Shown: in pieces, positions 12,941-23,500 of the stretch
How positions within the stretch are numbered: the stretch's first letter is position 1
How the letters are laid out: every line of letters starts with the position of its first letter
DNA from: Eunapius fragilis
Taxonomy: Eukaryota > Porifera > Demospongiae > Spongillida > Spongillidae
Length of the DNA stretch: 64,000 nt
Direction: 5' to 3'
Assembly: GCA_963681505.1 (NCBI GenBank)
Contig: OY811978.1
Span: 4,310,230 to 4,374,229, forward strand
The notes under the pieces: model-generated
Databases searched by the model: none
What the model was told of the DNA's origin: nothing
Seen by the model: the letters and a program-made list of their open reading frames with translations, nothing else
Made by a program: the position numbers and the translations under genes

Positions 12941-13163
12941 GTAAAGAAAAACATTCTCTAATGAGAAAGTTGGTGGGATATAGGAATTGGAGGCAAAAGT
13001 GGTGTAAAAAGGAGGGGAACAAGGTTTTGGGAAAAGAATAATGAGACAAAAATCCTATATTTACATTAACACGTGCTAAATATAGGATTTTGTCTCATTA
13101 TCTTTTTATGCCTCCAATTCCTATATCCCACCAACTTACTCGTTAGAGAATGTTTTTCTTTAC
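12941..13163. mobile_element. Hairpin MITE copy 1
   Basis: A near-perfect inverted repeat: GTAAAGAAAAACATTCTCTA at the left end mirrors the right end, with arms of about 100 bp joined by a short centre. It belongs to the same family as 14485-14757 and 40171-40460 (shared inner arm ggtgggatataggaattgga type). It is a non-coding DNA transposon remnant. Confidence 0.8.
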
Positions 13164-13592
13164 ATTTTATTGTCGATTATATTTGCGAATACTGGAAAGT
13201 GCTGAAAAGTTACAGTTATAACGTCGCAAGCACTTCAATTACCGTCATGAGCAGATGCCCACTTTTGTTCAGGACGAGGTTCAGGATCAACATTGTACCG
13301 AACGCGGGGGGACTCTAACTCGTAGTCTCGACTTTGGAGGTATTCCTCTCGTCGTTCAGCTCTCCTTTTTGTTGACGTGAAGGTATTTTGACAAAAACAA
13401 CATTGCTAGCCAAAAGAGGTGAACAAAACTACAGTCAAATGAAATCCCACCAGTTTATAACGCTGCACAATTCTAAATATACGTGAATGTCGCCATGGGA
13501 ACGGTTAATATACCACTCCATTCATGTAATGATTACGTATTAGTTCATGCTTTATTCATAAAGATGTCCTTCCAGGAGATTCTAAAGCGTCG
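13164..13592. other. B-C spacer, unrecognised
   Basis: No conserved ORF or repeat structure is seen; some CG-containing, more unique sequence. Confidence 0.4.
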
Positions 13593-13714
13593 ACAGTGGC
13601 GGTGTGGCTGGGGGGGCAAACCAGTATTTCTGCGCATAATCACCAGTAAACTAGAAAATACTGACAAATATGCGAACGTACGCGGGTTTGCCCCCCCAGT
13701 CACCCCGCCACTGT
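13593..13714. mobile_element. Short TIR element (about 122 bp)
   Basis: Inverted ends ACAGTGGCGGTGTGGCTGGG / CCCAGTCACCCCGCCACTGT flank a short non-coding core. The hexamer AAAGCG occurs on both sides, which suggests a target duplication. CAGTGGCGG-type ends are common in hAT-like MITEs; the family assignment is tentative. Confidence 0.65.
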
Positions 13715-14484
13715 AAAGCGATTGGTATAACTTGCGCTCTTTAAAACCATTGTTATACTCTCCCGAGAAGAATTAGAAGAAGACGACAACGACGATGAAG
13801 ACGAATTGGCTTGGGGACACGAGCTTTTGTGTTCACTTAAAGCAAACAGTTTGAAGACTGGAACAAAACATTTAAATGACCGTCTTTTGCCTTCTGGTTC
13901 GTTAGCAACAAAGAGCTAAACTATCCGTTTCTTGGTACGCGAGATATACGCGGGTCGCGTATTTTGAAAATGATTTCACGACCCGGTATACTCACTGTAC
14001 ATGTAGTCTGTATAGGAATAGTTTTCTAATATCATTAAAAACTCGCGACCCGTTTATAATGAGACTCCCGACGATCGGATCGTTTAGCTAGTTGTTTGTA
14101 ATCGAACGAAAAGACGAAAGCGAGTAGTTTCGTCATTTGTTTTATGCCGCAAAATCCTCGTACCCAGTCCCGGAATTATCAGGATAGGAACACATTTTTA
14201 AAAAGAATGGAAATTTTACCAATAGCTTCAGAATTGGCTGGAAGAGGGCCTACTGTAATCAAATAGTCTATGGTATATTTTGGTAATTGTATTGTTAAAT
14301 TTGGCTGTACCGGCTTAACGCTACTCATATCATTACAAAAGGCAGTCTCTTGACAAGTTTAGAATTGTCGATACCAAACAAGAAAACTACAGGAACTGTA
14401 GCAAAACTACAGAAACTGTAGCAAATGATTTACTATCAATTACATGTATACTGTCAGTGTGCGGCATATAATTAGATGAATGAA
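13715..14484. other. B-C spacer, unrecognised
   Basis: It holds an acidic-looking GAAGAAGACGAC stretch around 13767-13805 but no supported ORF. Confidence 0.4.
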
Positions 14485-14757
14485 ACAAGTAACATAAAAC
14501 ATTCTCTTTGAGAAAGTTGGTGAGATATAGGATTTGAAGGCAATGGTGGTGTATAAAGCAAGGGAACAAGGGTCTGTAATAGTTGTCATAGTCCTATTTT
14601 TAGCACACAAACATAGTATAATTGCTACAAACGGGCTAAATATAGGACTATGATATTTTCCCTTACTATTACAGACCCTTGTTTCCTTGCTTTTTATACC
14701 ACCATTGCCTTCAAACCCTATATCTCATGCTCATAGAGAATGGTTTTAGTTACTTGT
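14485..14757. mobile_element. Hairpin MITE copy 2
   Basis: Inverted repeat with ends ACAAGTAACATAAAACATTC / mirrored at 14738-14757. The arms carry the family signature (agaaagttggtgagatatag). Non-coding. Confidence 0.8.
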
Positions 14758-15400
14758 CACTATAGCTGTCTATTGCCTAATTGGAATTAATTCTTGGGTA
14801 AATCTCCCTTGTCATTTGGTATGAAGTGGGTGTTCCATCTGACGCAAAAGTGCATACTTATGGTTTTGACATTATTTATGATCAACTTAGTTTTTTTCAA
14901 TCCTCTCCATATCTTATCACACATACCAATACCAGCACGGGGATGATCAAAATATATGATCCCAGCATGATTGATAAGGGGGAGGAGGAGGGAAAGAGTC
15001 ATTCATAGGGTATCACTATGCTTATTTGTGAACTTCATTACATGCACATGTGCAGTGTGAACTATATTTAGATTAAGAAAGTATGAAAGGCTCAACCATT
15101 TGTCAGTAGAACCATCTGTGCTTTTTATTTGCTTACTGTGTGCTTTCTTTTAAGACTCTCAAAGTAGCAGAAATATATATGTGCCAGTGCATGTACATTG
15201 ATAGTAACCATTAAAAACCATTCAGTAATCAGTTATCATCCAGAGGATTTAAATCAGACTTTTGGTTAAGACTTTCCATTTCCATTATATGCTTTATTTG
15301 TGCACTTAGTAATTCATAACGGGTATATGTCACTCTTAATAAATAATACCACTTATATGCATCAGGTTAAAAAAACAATTCCGTAGGTATTATATCCATT
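14758..15400. other. B-C spacer with old repeat shared with other 3' flanks
   Basis: It weakly matches 3790-4240 (after A) and 28260-28330 (after C). This indicates an older duplication of the gene 3' flank. No gene seen. Confidence 0.45.
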
Positions 15401-15419
15401 GTCAATATGAATTCAATAT

Positions 15420-16200
15420 AATATGGATAATTATAGGTCTATGGAATCTAGGCTATAGGGGAGGTGTGTGGGGGATCGGCCACAGTGTATAAAGCAACCA
15501 AATTCTACTTCACAAACTGTTGCTTCATAGGCATGTTTCTTGGCCTGCCCAAGACAATGATAGCACTTTGTCAAAGATTCTTTGACAAAAGGATTGGACA
15601 CTTTTGCCAGTATTCTGTCTGTTGAAACCCACAAAATTCTATGCAAGAAGTCTAAATGATCATCACATGCAACTAAATTGACCTGCCAAAGGCAGTTCCA
15701 ATGTTGTCACGTACTTCAGCAAACACTGAATGTTTCAATGATACATGTTGGACTGCATGGACAATTTAAGGCATGTTCAACAGTAACATGTGTTGCCACC
15801 TGCAAACATACAGTTGGAAAGAAGTGCACGTGAGTGAAGCATTGACAGATCGAGAGCACATTTAAATGTTTCCTTATGTAAATAAAAAAGTTAAAGCCAA
15901 GGTACTGAATTGGTAGCATAGAAAGCCAGGTGTAAGGACCAACTTCACAGCCAAATTCAATTGTTAGTTTGGCAAACAAGATTTCCAGAGACTGTTTCAG
16001 ATTCATTTGCACATCAAAAGTTAAATATATAATACTATGATGGCAGGAGCTAGGTGAGAGGCCAAATGTGCCTTGATTTCCTGTCATAATTGGTTGGTAA
16101 AGGTTTCCTCCACTGCTATATGCCTGCAGGATGCACGTCCGTCCCAACTCCTGACACGGTAAAGTAGCACTTGTGGGTATTCCATTTGGCATACTCACTC
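15420..16200 (-). mobile_element. LINE (non-LTR retrotransposon) ORF2 C-terminal fragment
   Basis: Minus-strand translations contain, in LINE order, WLSMLPIQYLGF, a VTVEHALNCP segment and NPFVKESLTKCY...KKHAYEATVCEVE. These resemble the C-terminal part of a LINE reverse-transcriptase ORF family common in cnidarians and sponges. It is fragmented and non-functional. A paralogous fragment at 40735-41470 shows that it predates the segmental duplication. Confidence 0.7.
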
Positions 16201-16412
16201 ACGCTGGATGGCAGGGATAAGTGGTGATGTCATTTTGTTGTTACTCCAATTTGCTCACCTATAGCCTAGCAATGAAATATTGGTAGCGCAAATATCATGC
16301 AGTGTTTTGTGACTTAAAATCACGTGTGTGATGTATTGGCATACGTATATTTAGAGTGTAGTTGTGCGCATGCTCATTTGATTTGGATGCTCCTTTTTGT
16401 TAACGAGTGAAT

Positions 16413-16599
16413 CGTGACTGAGAGCCAAGTTTGGGGGTCCAAAGACACTACAAATTGGCGACGAGGGTGGGATTCGAACCCACGCGTGCAAAGCACAATG
16501 GATTAGCAGTCCATTGTGCTTTGCACGCGTGGGTTCGAATCCCACCCTCGTCGCCAATTTGTAGTGTCTTTGGACCCCCAAACTTGGCTCTCAGTCACG
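16413..16599. repeat. Perfect 187-bp palindrome built from LTR end and tRNA-Ser 3' half
   Basis: Two 90-nt arms flank a 7-nt loop TTAGCAG (16503-16509). The inner arms equal the 3' half of a tRNA-Ser (GCT anticodon) from CCA through the T arm, variable arm and anticodon stem, and the loop is the anticodon loop. The outer arms are the last 40 bases of the LTR. The tRNA half is complete only from the anticodon stem to the 3' end, so this is not a tRNA gene. Confidence 0.88.
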
Positions 16600-17015
16600 T
16601 CCTAAAAGATTGGGCCCTCCTTGCCCAACAACTACCAAGGGGAGCTTTGTCTCTTGTCCTTTGTACATTACAGTAACATCTGCCACCCCTAAGACTTTAA
16701 GTGATTCTCCTGTATATGTACACAATTTGATATGTGTATCATGCAACACAGGGGCTACGGATTTGCCCCAAGTTGACTTGAATGCTTGTTGACTCATAAC
16801 AGTTCTGGCTGCCCCCGTATCTATTTCCATTGACACAGGCACCCCATGTAATTTCAAATACGGAAGTGGACGGATAAGGATCCTACACTGTCCCGGGTGA
16901 GACAATTTCTTTTGACAGGATGGCCCAGTAGCAACTTAGCAGAGGAGTTCAAACCGTATGTGACTAGAAAGTTAGAACTTAGTGTTTTGGATGGGTGCGT
17001 GTTGTGGGGAGCAAG

Positions 17016-17230
17016 CACTGCATGAAAGTTTGGATTTACAATATATTTACTACTATTCAAATGCGGTGCAAATGTGTATGTAAATTTTGTGTATGTGACA
17101 TTTCCGCTATAGTAAATGAATCCTTTATATTTACTATTGTGTTGATGTCACATATACCATATTTACTAACACATATGCACCACATTTGAACAGTAGTAAA
17201 TATATTGTAAATCCAAACTTTCATGCAGTG
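17016..17230. mobile_element. MITE nested in the LTR element
   Basis: A 215-bp non-coding unit with terminal inverted repeats of about 40 bp (CACTGCATGAAAGTTTGGAT at the left, mirrored at the right) and AAG on both sides as a possible target duplication. It lies between the protease-like and integrase-like parts. Confidence 0.75.
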
Positions 17231-18887
17231 AAGAGTTGTGATACCACCTCAAGGGAGAGCAAATATCCTGCAGGAGTTACACGAGGTCCATTTGGGTATG
17301 AACAAAATGAAGGGTTTAGCTCGTGGGTATGTTTGGTGGCCTAAATTAGACAGTGACATAGAAGACCTGGTGCGGAAGTGCGATGTGTGTCAATCTTCAA
17401 GGTCTTTACCGGCAGTAGCTCCACTGCACCCGTGGGAGTGGCCACAGCAACCCTGGTCTCGTTTGCACCTAGATTTTGCGGGACCTTTCTTGGGTCACAT
17501 GTACTTAGTGCTTGTGGATGCTTATTCTAAATGGATGGAAGTCCAAGTGATGAAAACAATTACATCCTCAGCAACAATCGATAAACTCAGGGCTATATTT
17601 GCTACTCACGGACTTCCTTGTAAAATTGTGACTGACAATGGACCCTCCTTTGTTAGTCAAGAGTTTAGAGAATTTATGGAACAGAATGGGATTGTGCATA
17701 TTAAGTCTGCACCCTATCACCCAGCAACTAATGGTTTAGCGGAACGTGCTGTGCAAACTTTCAAGCAAGGTTTAAGGCATAACAAATTGGCGACGAGGGT
17801 AAACGTAAGCTGCACGTCGGCGCGAAATGACGTATCACGGCAAGTTGAGCGAGTTTGATTCAACTTCCGAGGACTGGCCTTCGTACGTGGAGCGTATGGA
17901 GCAGTACTTCGCGGCGAACGACGTCGATGACGAAACGAAGAAGCGTGCGATTCTACTCAGTGTCTGTGGGTCCTCAACTTACCGCCTCATTCGAAGTTTG
18001 CTGGCCCCTGTGAAGCCAGGTGAGAAATCATACTCTGACATAGTTGCGCTAGTCACTACTCACCTTAACCCGAAACCATCTGTTATTGTTCAGAGGTTTA
18101 AGTTTTATTGTCGAGTAAGGGGGGACGTCGAGCCTATTGCTGATTTTGTAGCGGCATTGCGAGCATTGTCGGAACATTGCGAGTTTGGCTTGTCGTTGGA
18201 GGATGTTTTAAGGGACCGCTTGGTGTGCGGGATTAACAACCCTTCAATACAGCGAAGGTTATTGGGTGAAGGGGGTCTGACGTTCAAGAAAGCATTAGAG
18301 TTGTCTTTATCAATGGAGTTGGCTAACAAAGGTTCAAGTGAATTGCAGTCTGCTACGAAGTCAGATGAACAGGTGCAGACTGTACAAAAGTCTAGGGGCC
18401 TACATTGTTATAGGTGTGGTGGGAACCATTTGGCTCATGAGTGTAGGTCAAAAAACTTGATCTGTAGTCAATGTGGCAAGAGGGGGCATGTTGCCAGGGT
18501 GTGTCGGAGCAAAGCTACACTGAATGCACCACAGAGGGGTAGGCATGATGTGGCAGCACTTGACGAGGACAGTCCCTTAGAAGAGCCATCTGTGCGTACT
18601 TTGTATACCCTTGCCACAAAGGAGGCCCCATTTTATGTGACCTTGAGGAGATCAACCCGAGTTAGACAAGCACCTGACCGCTACTAGACAGAGAACACAC
18701 ATATTGACTATTATAGAAGTGCATAAATGTATAGTTGTGTGTTAAGGGGGGAGGAATGTGATGTATTGGCATACGTATATTTAGAGTGTAGTTGTGCGCA
18801 TGCTCATTTGATTTGGATGCTCCTTTTTGTTAACGAGTGAATCGTGACTGAGAGCCAAGTTTGGGGGTCCAAAGACACTACAACGTG

Positions 18888-19314
18888 TATTAGAAATCAC
18901 TCGTCGATCTCTACAAAAGACAGAAGCAGCGGCTATAATACTCGCAACAAAGAATATAAATAACCAGCTGTTGGAGTATTCAGAAGTGGCACAGCAATAT
19001 AAAAAAGCCCAAATAAAAAAGCGACCAAATCAGGAATTGATTTCACATGTGACTGAACACCTACATTCTGATACAAATTGTTTACAGAGAGTCGGCATCT
19101 GTCCTGCATCCTACACAACTCGATCGGTTTGAATAGGTCGCCCTATTCAAACAGAGCCTGATAGCTCATTGAGACGCCCTTTTCAGATCAATATAGTTGT
19201 TCTTTTATCTGCATGTATGGAATGGTATTTTGGAACATCATGTACTAACTTACTGTATCCATGATAGCCAAAATCTTAGGTAGCTATGGCGTAACATTCT
19301 AATAATTTTTCGCA
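18888..19314. other. B-C spacer block shared with D-E
   Basis: It matches 41636-42040 with small differences (cgtcgatctctaca, gaattgatttcaca, ccctattcaaac). Non-coding; conserved only as part of the duplication. Confidence 0.6.
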
Positions 19315-19443
19315 TATATAGAGCAAAAATAAAATTTCTATAAGAACTGGAACACCAAGGGGGATTAAGGCCATTGTCCAAGACTGCGGATATTTCATTA
19401 CATGTGAATTGACTGTTGGATGTTCGTACCAGAAATTAACGAA
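19315..19443 (+). promoter_or_regulatory. Putative TATA box and noncoding 5' exon of gene C
   Basis: TATATAGAG at 19315 is followed by a conserved stretch containing gactgcggatatttcatta and a donor GTAAGTAC at 19444, 1.06 kb before the signal-peptide exon. The matching block upstream of E is at 42047-42201. This is a promoter plus first-exon inference from conservation. Confidence 0.33.
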
Positions 19444-19887
19444 GTAAGTACAAATTGTCATAGGTCTATTATACATGATGGCCGTTGTATAATGTATGTG
19501 GCCTATATCGGGCGTGATTCGTGATTTTCATGGTATAAGCACGCATGGATTTTTATTCACCGCGGCGAGGGGGGGGGGGGGGGGGGGGGGATCTTATAAA
19601 ACATCATGCAATAATGCAAGAAAAATGATCGAGTCAAGAATCTAACCCATTTGCAATTGCTGAAATCTAATGCTTATGTTTAATATGGAACCGCTGTAGC
19701 AAGAGTCGAACTACTCAGTAACTGAAATATCCAAATATTCGCTTCTTCGGTACAAAGTCGTATGAAGAACTACATTAAATCCTTCCTTCCTTATGCTTCA
19801 ACTAGTCTGGTGCCGACAAAGTAAACGTATAAAGTCTGTCGGCAAATCGTTATTTCCAAATAGCAAATCACGACGCCGGGCCGGATA

Positions 19888-20370
19888 GGTGGACAAGAGA
19901 TGGTTGTCACTGCAAAACGGGACATCTGCACCAGTTCAGACCAAGCCATTGAGCTGCTGGCAAACTATGGCCTGCCGTACTGGTTTGCGTTTGCAGTGCG
20001 CAATCATCTCAGCCTGGGACACGATAGTGTATTGGTTAAGGGTGTTTTCTGGCTACTGTTTTCCACATTTTCTTGTATGCCAACTAGGGAACGAGCTATG
20101 AGTGGTGTAGACCACGTTAGCGTGTTGGTTAAAGATATTTTCGGCTACTTTTGGCTGGTATACGTCGCCACCTTGTTCTAAGTCGCAGGAAGCCACCAGG
20201 GCCTGGATCCCTTCAAGGAGTCCGCCCTGATTAATGAAGCGGCCGATATTTTTGCCGTCGTACACCTGGGGATCGTACACGGCATCCACCCCAGCACCAC
20301 CACGTCGTGTTGATCCCAGCTCATAGTCGGATGGGTGACCCTCGGGGGCAGGAGTGCGGTTGGCAAAAAA
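19888..20370. pseudogene. SET-domain-like gene fragments in opposed orientation
   Basis: Minus strand 20340-20060 reads GKNIGRFINQGG ... NIFNQHANVVY, like a SET-domain core. Plus strand 19900-19985 reads VVTAKRDI ... ELLANYGLPYW, like the C-terminal end of a SET domain. The two halves face each other, so this is a rearranged, non-functional gene fragment. It is GC-richer than its surroundings. The D-E counterpart (near 42567) lacks the whole block, so it was inserted after the duplication or lost from D-E. The family call rests on motif resemblance only. Confidence 0.42.
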
Positions 20371-20506
20371 TATACACATGAACACGCATCCATGACTTAA
20401 GTGGACTATTTGGCAAGGACAAGGGAGGGAAAAGCTAGGGAGAGCGGAGGAGGGGGAGGCTTTACTTGATTTTAACATGTACCGTACGTTCCAATACACA
20501 GCCCAG

Positions 20507-23500
20507 ATGATCATTACAGAGTTTCACAAATGTGTACATACCTTAATGTATGCAATTATTGGACATCTAATCTTGCAAGGTATGTTAAAGTGTCTGGAGT
20601 AGATTGGAAATGGAGAACTCCATAAATGCATGCACTGAGCTGTCGAGATTAGTGATTGAACATTAAAAAAAAAAACTGGACATGGACCAATATGTTGCTT
20701 CTCTAAGTGCACCATGAGTATATAAGTTTTTGAGGTCATCTCAATTTAGCATTATATTTCATTGTATTATGAAAGCATAAATACTTTAATGCTATAACAA
20801 AGCTGAAATGTCATACACCTTTGCAGTCAGTAGGATATTCTGAGTCATAAAGCCAAAAGATTTCATGTCGATACATAGTTTGCATCCTCACAATATGAAC
20901 ATCACAGATATATATACAGGACATTTTAAAATCTACTTTTGTTGTTGGTGCTGGACGTGAACAATGTAACACATACGGTTCAGTTGTGTACTTATAGAGT
21001 TGGAAGATGTACTAATTAAACAATTGGTATACGTGGACTATCCATATCATTTCGTAATAACTGTCTCTTTATCCTTTGTCAACATTCGTGTCCATATTTA
21101 ACTTTAAGATATTGTGTAACAAACATGTATAATCCTATTTTCTTTCCCTTACCTTCTTTATCCAATCTTAGGTGCATGCCAACAGTTCACCCTCAGTTAC
21201 CCACCAAAGGGTACCTACTCATGTCCTGGAAGCAACATTACATACACCTGTGTTCTTTGCTCAACACTTCATGGTGTGACCACAGTCTGGACAGGATCAG
21301 CCTTTAACTGTCCCTCCACTGGAAGTCAAGTTGCTAACCAACTTTCCCTTTACCAGAAGTCAAATGGAGTAGTCAATCCAACTGCTAGTGAATCATGTGG
21401 CAATCTCTCTGCTGTGACAACAAATGTCTCCACTGATGGATATTGCTACACATCTGTCCTCACCATTCCTGCTGTTCAGGATCTGAATTGGACAACAGTT
21501 AAGTGTGTAGATGGTTTTTCTGGAGCTAATGTGGGAAATGATACTTTGACGATGACAATTGTGGGTGAGTTACATGGACCTGTGCGTGTGACACAAATCA
21601 CAAGAAGGAGGGATTCTATTTAATAGTTTGCACTGAACTCAATCAACGTGCACTAATATTTGTTCAGAAATCTTATGCATTAAGTACTGATATAAGTGAT
21701 GCAAACTCTCCTAGCATCTCCTGATCCTGTTGGGAACATGACAGTAAGCAGTACATCTGTGAACCAGCTAACAGTGACCTGGACCCCTCCCCCTATTGGT
21801 GGTGTTCCTACCAGCTACAATGTCAGTATGAGTGACATCAGTAGTCCTGTGGTCATACCTGATAATGGATCATCACTGTACACCCACACCTTCACTGGAC
21901 TGATCAGTGACACACTCTACACTGTATCAGTGGTGGCTATCAACTGTGCTGGGACCAGCAGTGTGACATCAGAAGCAAAATTGACAGGTGATTAAAATGA
22001 AATATCTTCCTTCGTCCATGGTGTGTGTGTGTGTGTTGTGTGTGTGTGTGTGTGGGGGGGTGTATGTATTTTATGCAGTGTGTGCTCTGATCATTGCATC
22101 ATCAAACCATTTCTTCCTCACAGTGGCACAGCCTCCAAACAGTAACAGTATTAGTGCTATGTTTATTCAGGATAGTACCGAGACCCTCCCCCTTCTGTAC
22201 ATAATGTGGACATCTGTGGTAGGCAATAATATGTCCCATGACCCAGTGATGAACCTTTGGTCACCATCAGGGAGGCAGTGTGACCATGTACACAGTAAAG
22301 GTTGTTGGTGATGATACCTCTATTGGTGAAGGCACCACTAACTGTACCACTTCAACATGTCTCTATGTCCAAGAAATCTCTACCTTTGCCACCAGTTATG
22401 TCATCTTTATTGCTTCCATAAATGGAGATGGATATGTGGGTACAGAGACTAGAATCATTATCAACGGTTAGGGAAGTTACTTAGTGACTGTATTATTTGG
22501 GACAATATTTCAAAATTTGCCAACTGCAATTGCTGTATGCAATCATAATGTTATGCACCCAGATTACGGAATGAACAAAAATTATAAGATAGAAGGAAAA
22601 AGAATTGTGTTAATCAATGCTCAATAGCTCTGTAGACAGCATGTATCCCAACTCTGCTTTGATAACATGCACATACCAAAATAATTAAAGATGTTTTCTA
22701 AGCTGAGATTTCTTTGAGGGTCTATTTAAAATTTTTGCATGGAGTCAATATTTTGGAATAAGTACGTTCTTCCATTGGGCATCATAAATTCAAATGTGCA
22801 GATTTTATTGCCACTATGAATGGCATAATATATCAACTCAAATTACAACTGTTATAAAATCATTTTTTCAGTTATTAACAACATCACAATGGTGAAATAT
22901 GGTGTTTCCAATACATCCATTCAATGCTCATTTCGGGACAACCAGTCTCTCTACTGCTTAGTGTGCTGCAGTACTGATCCAACAGCTCCTCCTAACTCAA
23001 GTGTGTACAACATCTCCTCTACCAGAGAGGCACAGAGGTGACTGTTGACCTTGATGGCCTCACCAGTGGTCAGACTTACTACTGCAAGGCAGCAGCTACC
23101 AACATCAATTCCAGTCCTTACAACTGCACCTTCCCAGGGTTTGGTGGTGTTAGTGTGTTCGTCAGCTTTACTACAATGCTAGCAATACATGACACACAAG
23201 ACACAGGTAAAACTCCTGTAGACATCATTACCTGTATCATAAATAATTCACATGCACATGCTTATTACAGGTATTGTGGCTGTTGCATGTTCCTTACATA
23301 AAATGACAACCTCATCTGTTGGCAGACCAGGTGGTGATAATCCTACTTGCCACTCTTCTCCCTACTACCGCTGTGGTGGTAACCACAATAACCGTCATGG
23401 TATTCTCAGTCATTGGCATCAAGAAGATGAGAAAAGGTTATGATGACACCTAAGTAATATGAAATAATAATACCTCCTTGTGCATTATCCATCCATGTGA

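Larger units (their letters stand above)
16327..18882 (+). mobile_element. Rearranged Ty3/Gypsy-type LTR retrotransposon
   Basis: Two 126-bp LTRs (16327-16452 and 18757-18882, TGTGATG...CACTACA) appear identical and are flanked by a 5-bp duplication ACGTG (16322-16326, 18883-18887). A polypurine tract precedes the 3' LTR. Inside are a tRNA-derived palindrome at the primer site, a protease-like segment on the minus strand (16600-16900), an integrase-like segment with zinc-binding and catalytic core regions (17238-17790), then a second primer-site copy and a gag-like segment with two CCHC knuckles (17827-18540). The part order is scrambled and the element is not whole. Identical LTRs suggest a young insertion. 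The matching D-E spacer has an empty site at 41631-41635. Confidence 0.85.

Noticed and set aside
16456-16560. tRNA-Ser gene on either strand
   Set aside because: Only the 3' half from the anticodon stem is present, mirrored as a palindrome next to an LTR. The D arm and 5' acceptor strand are missing.
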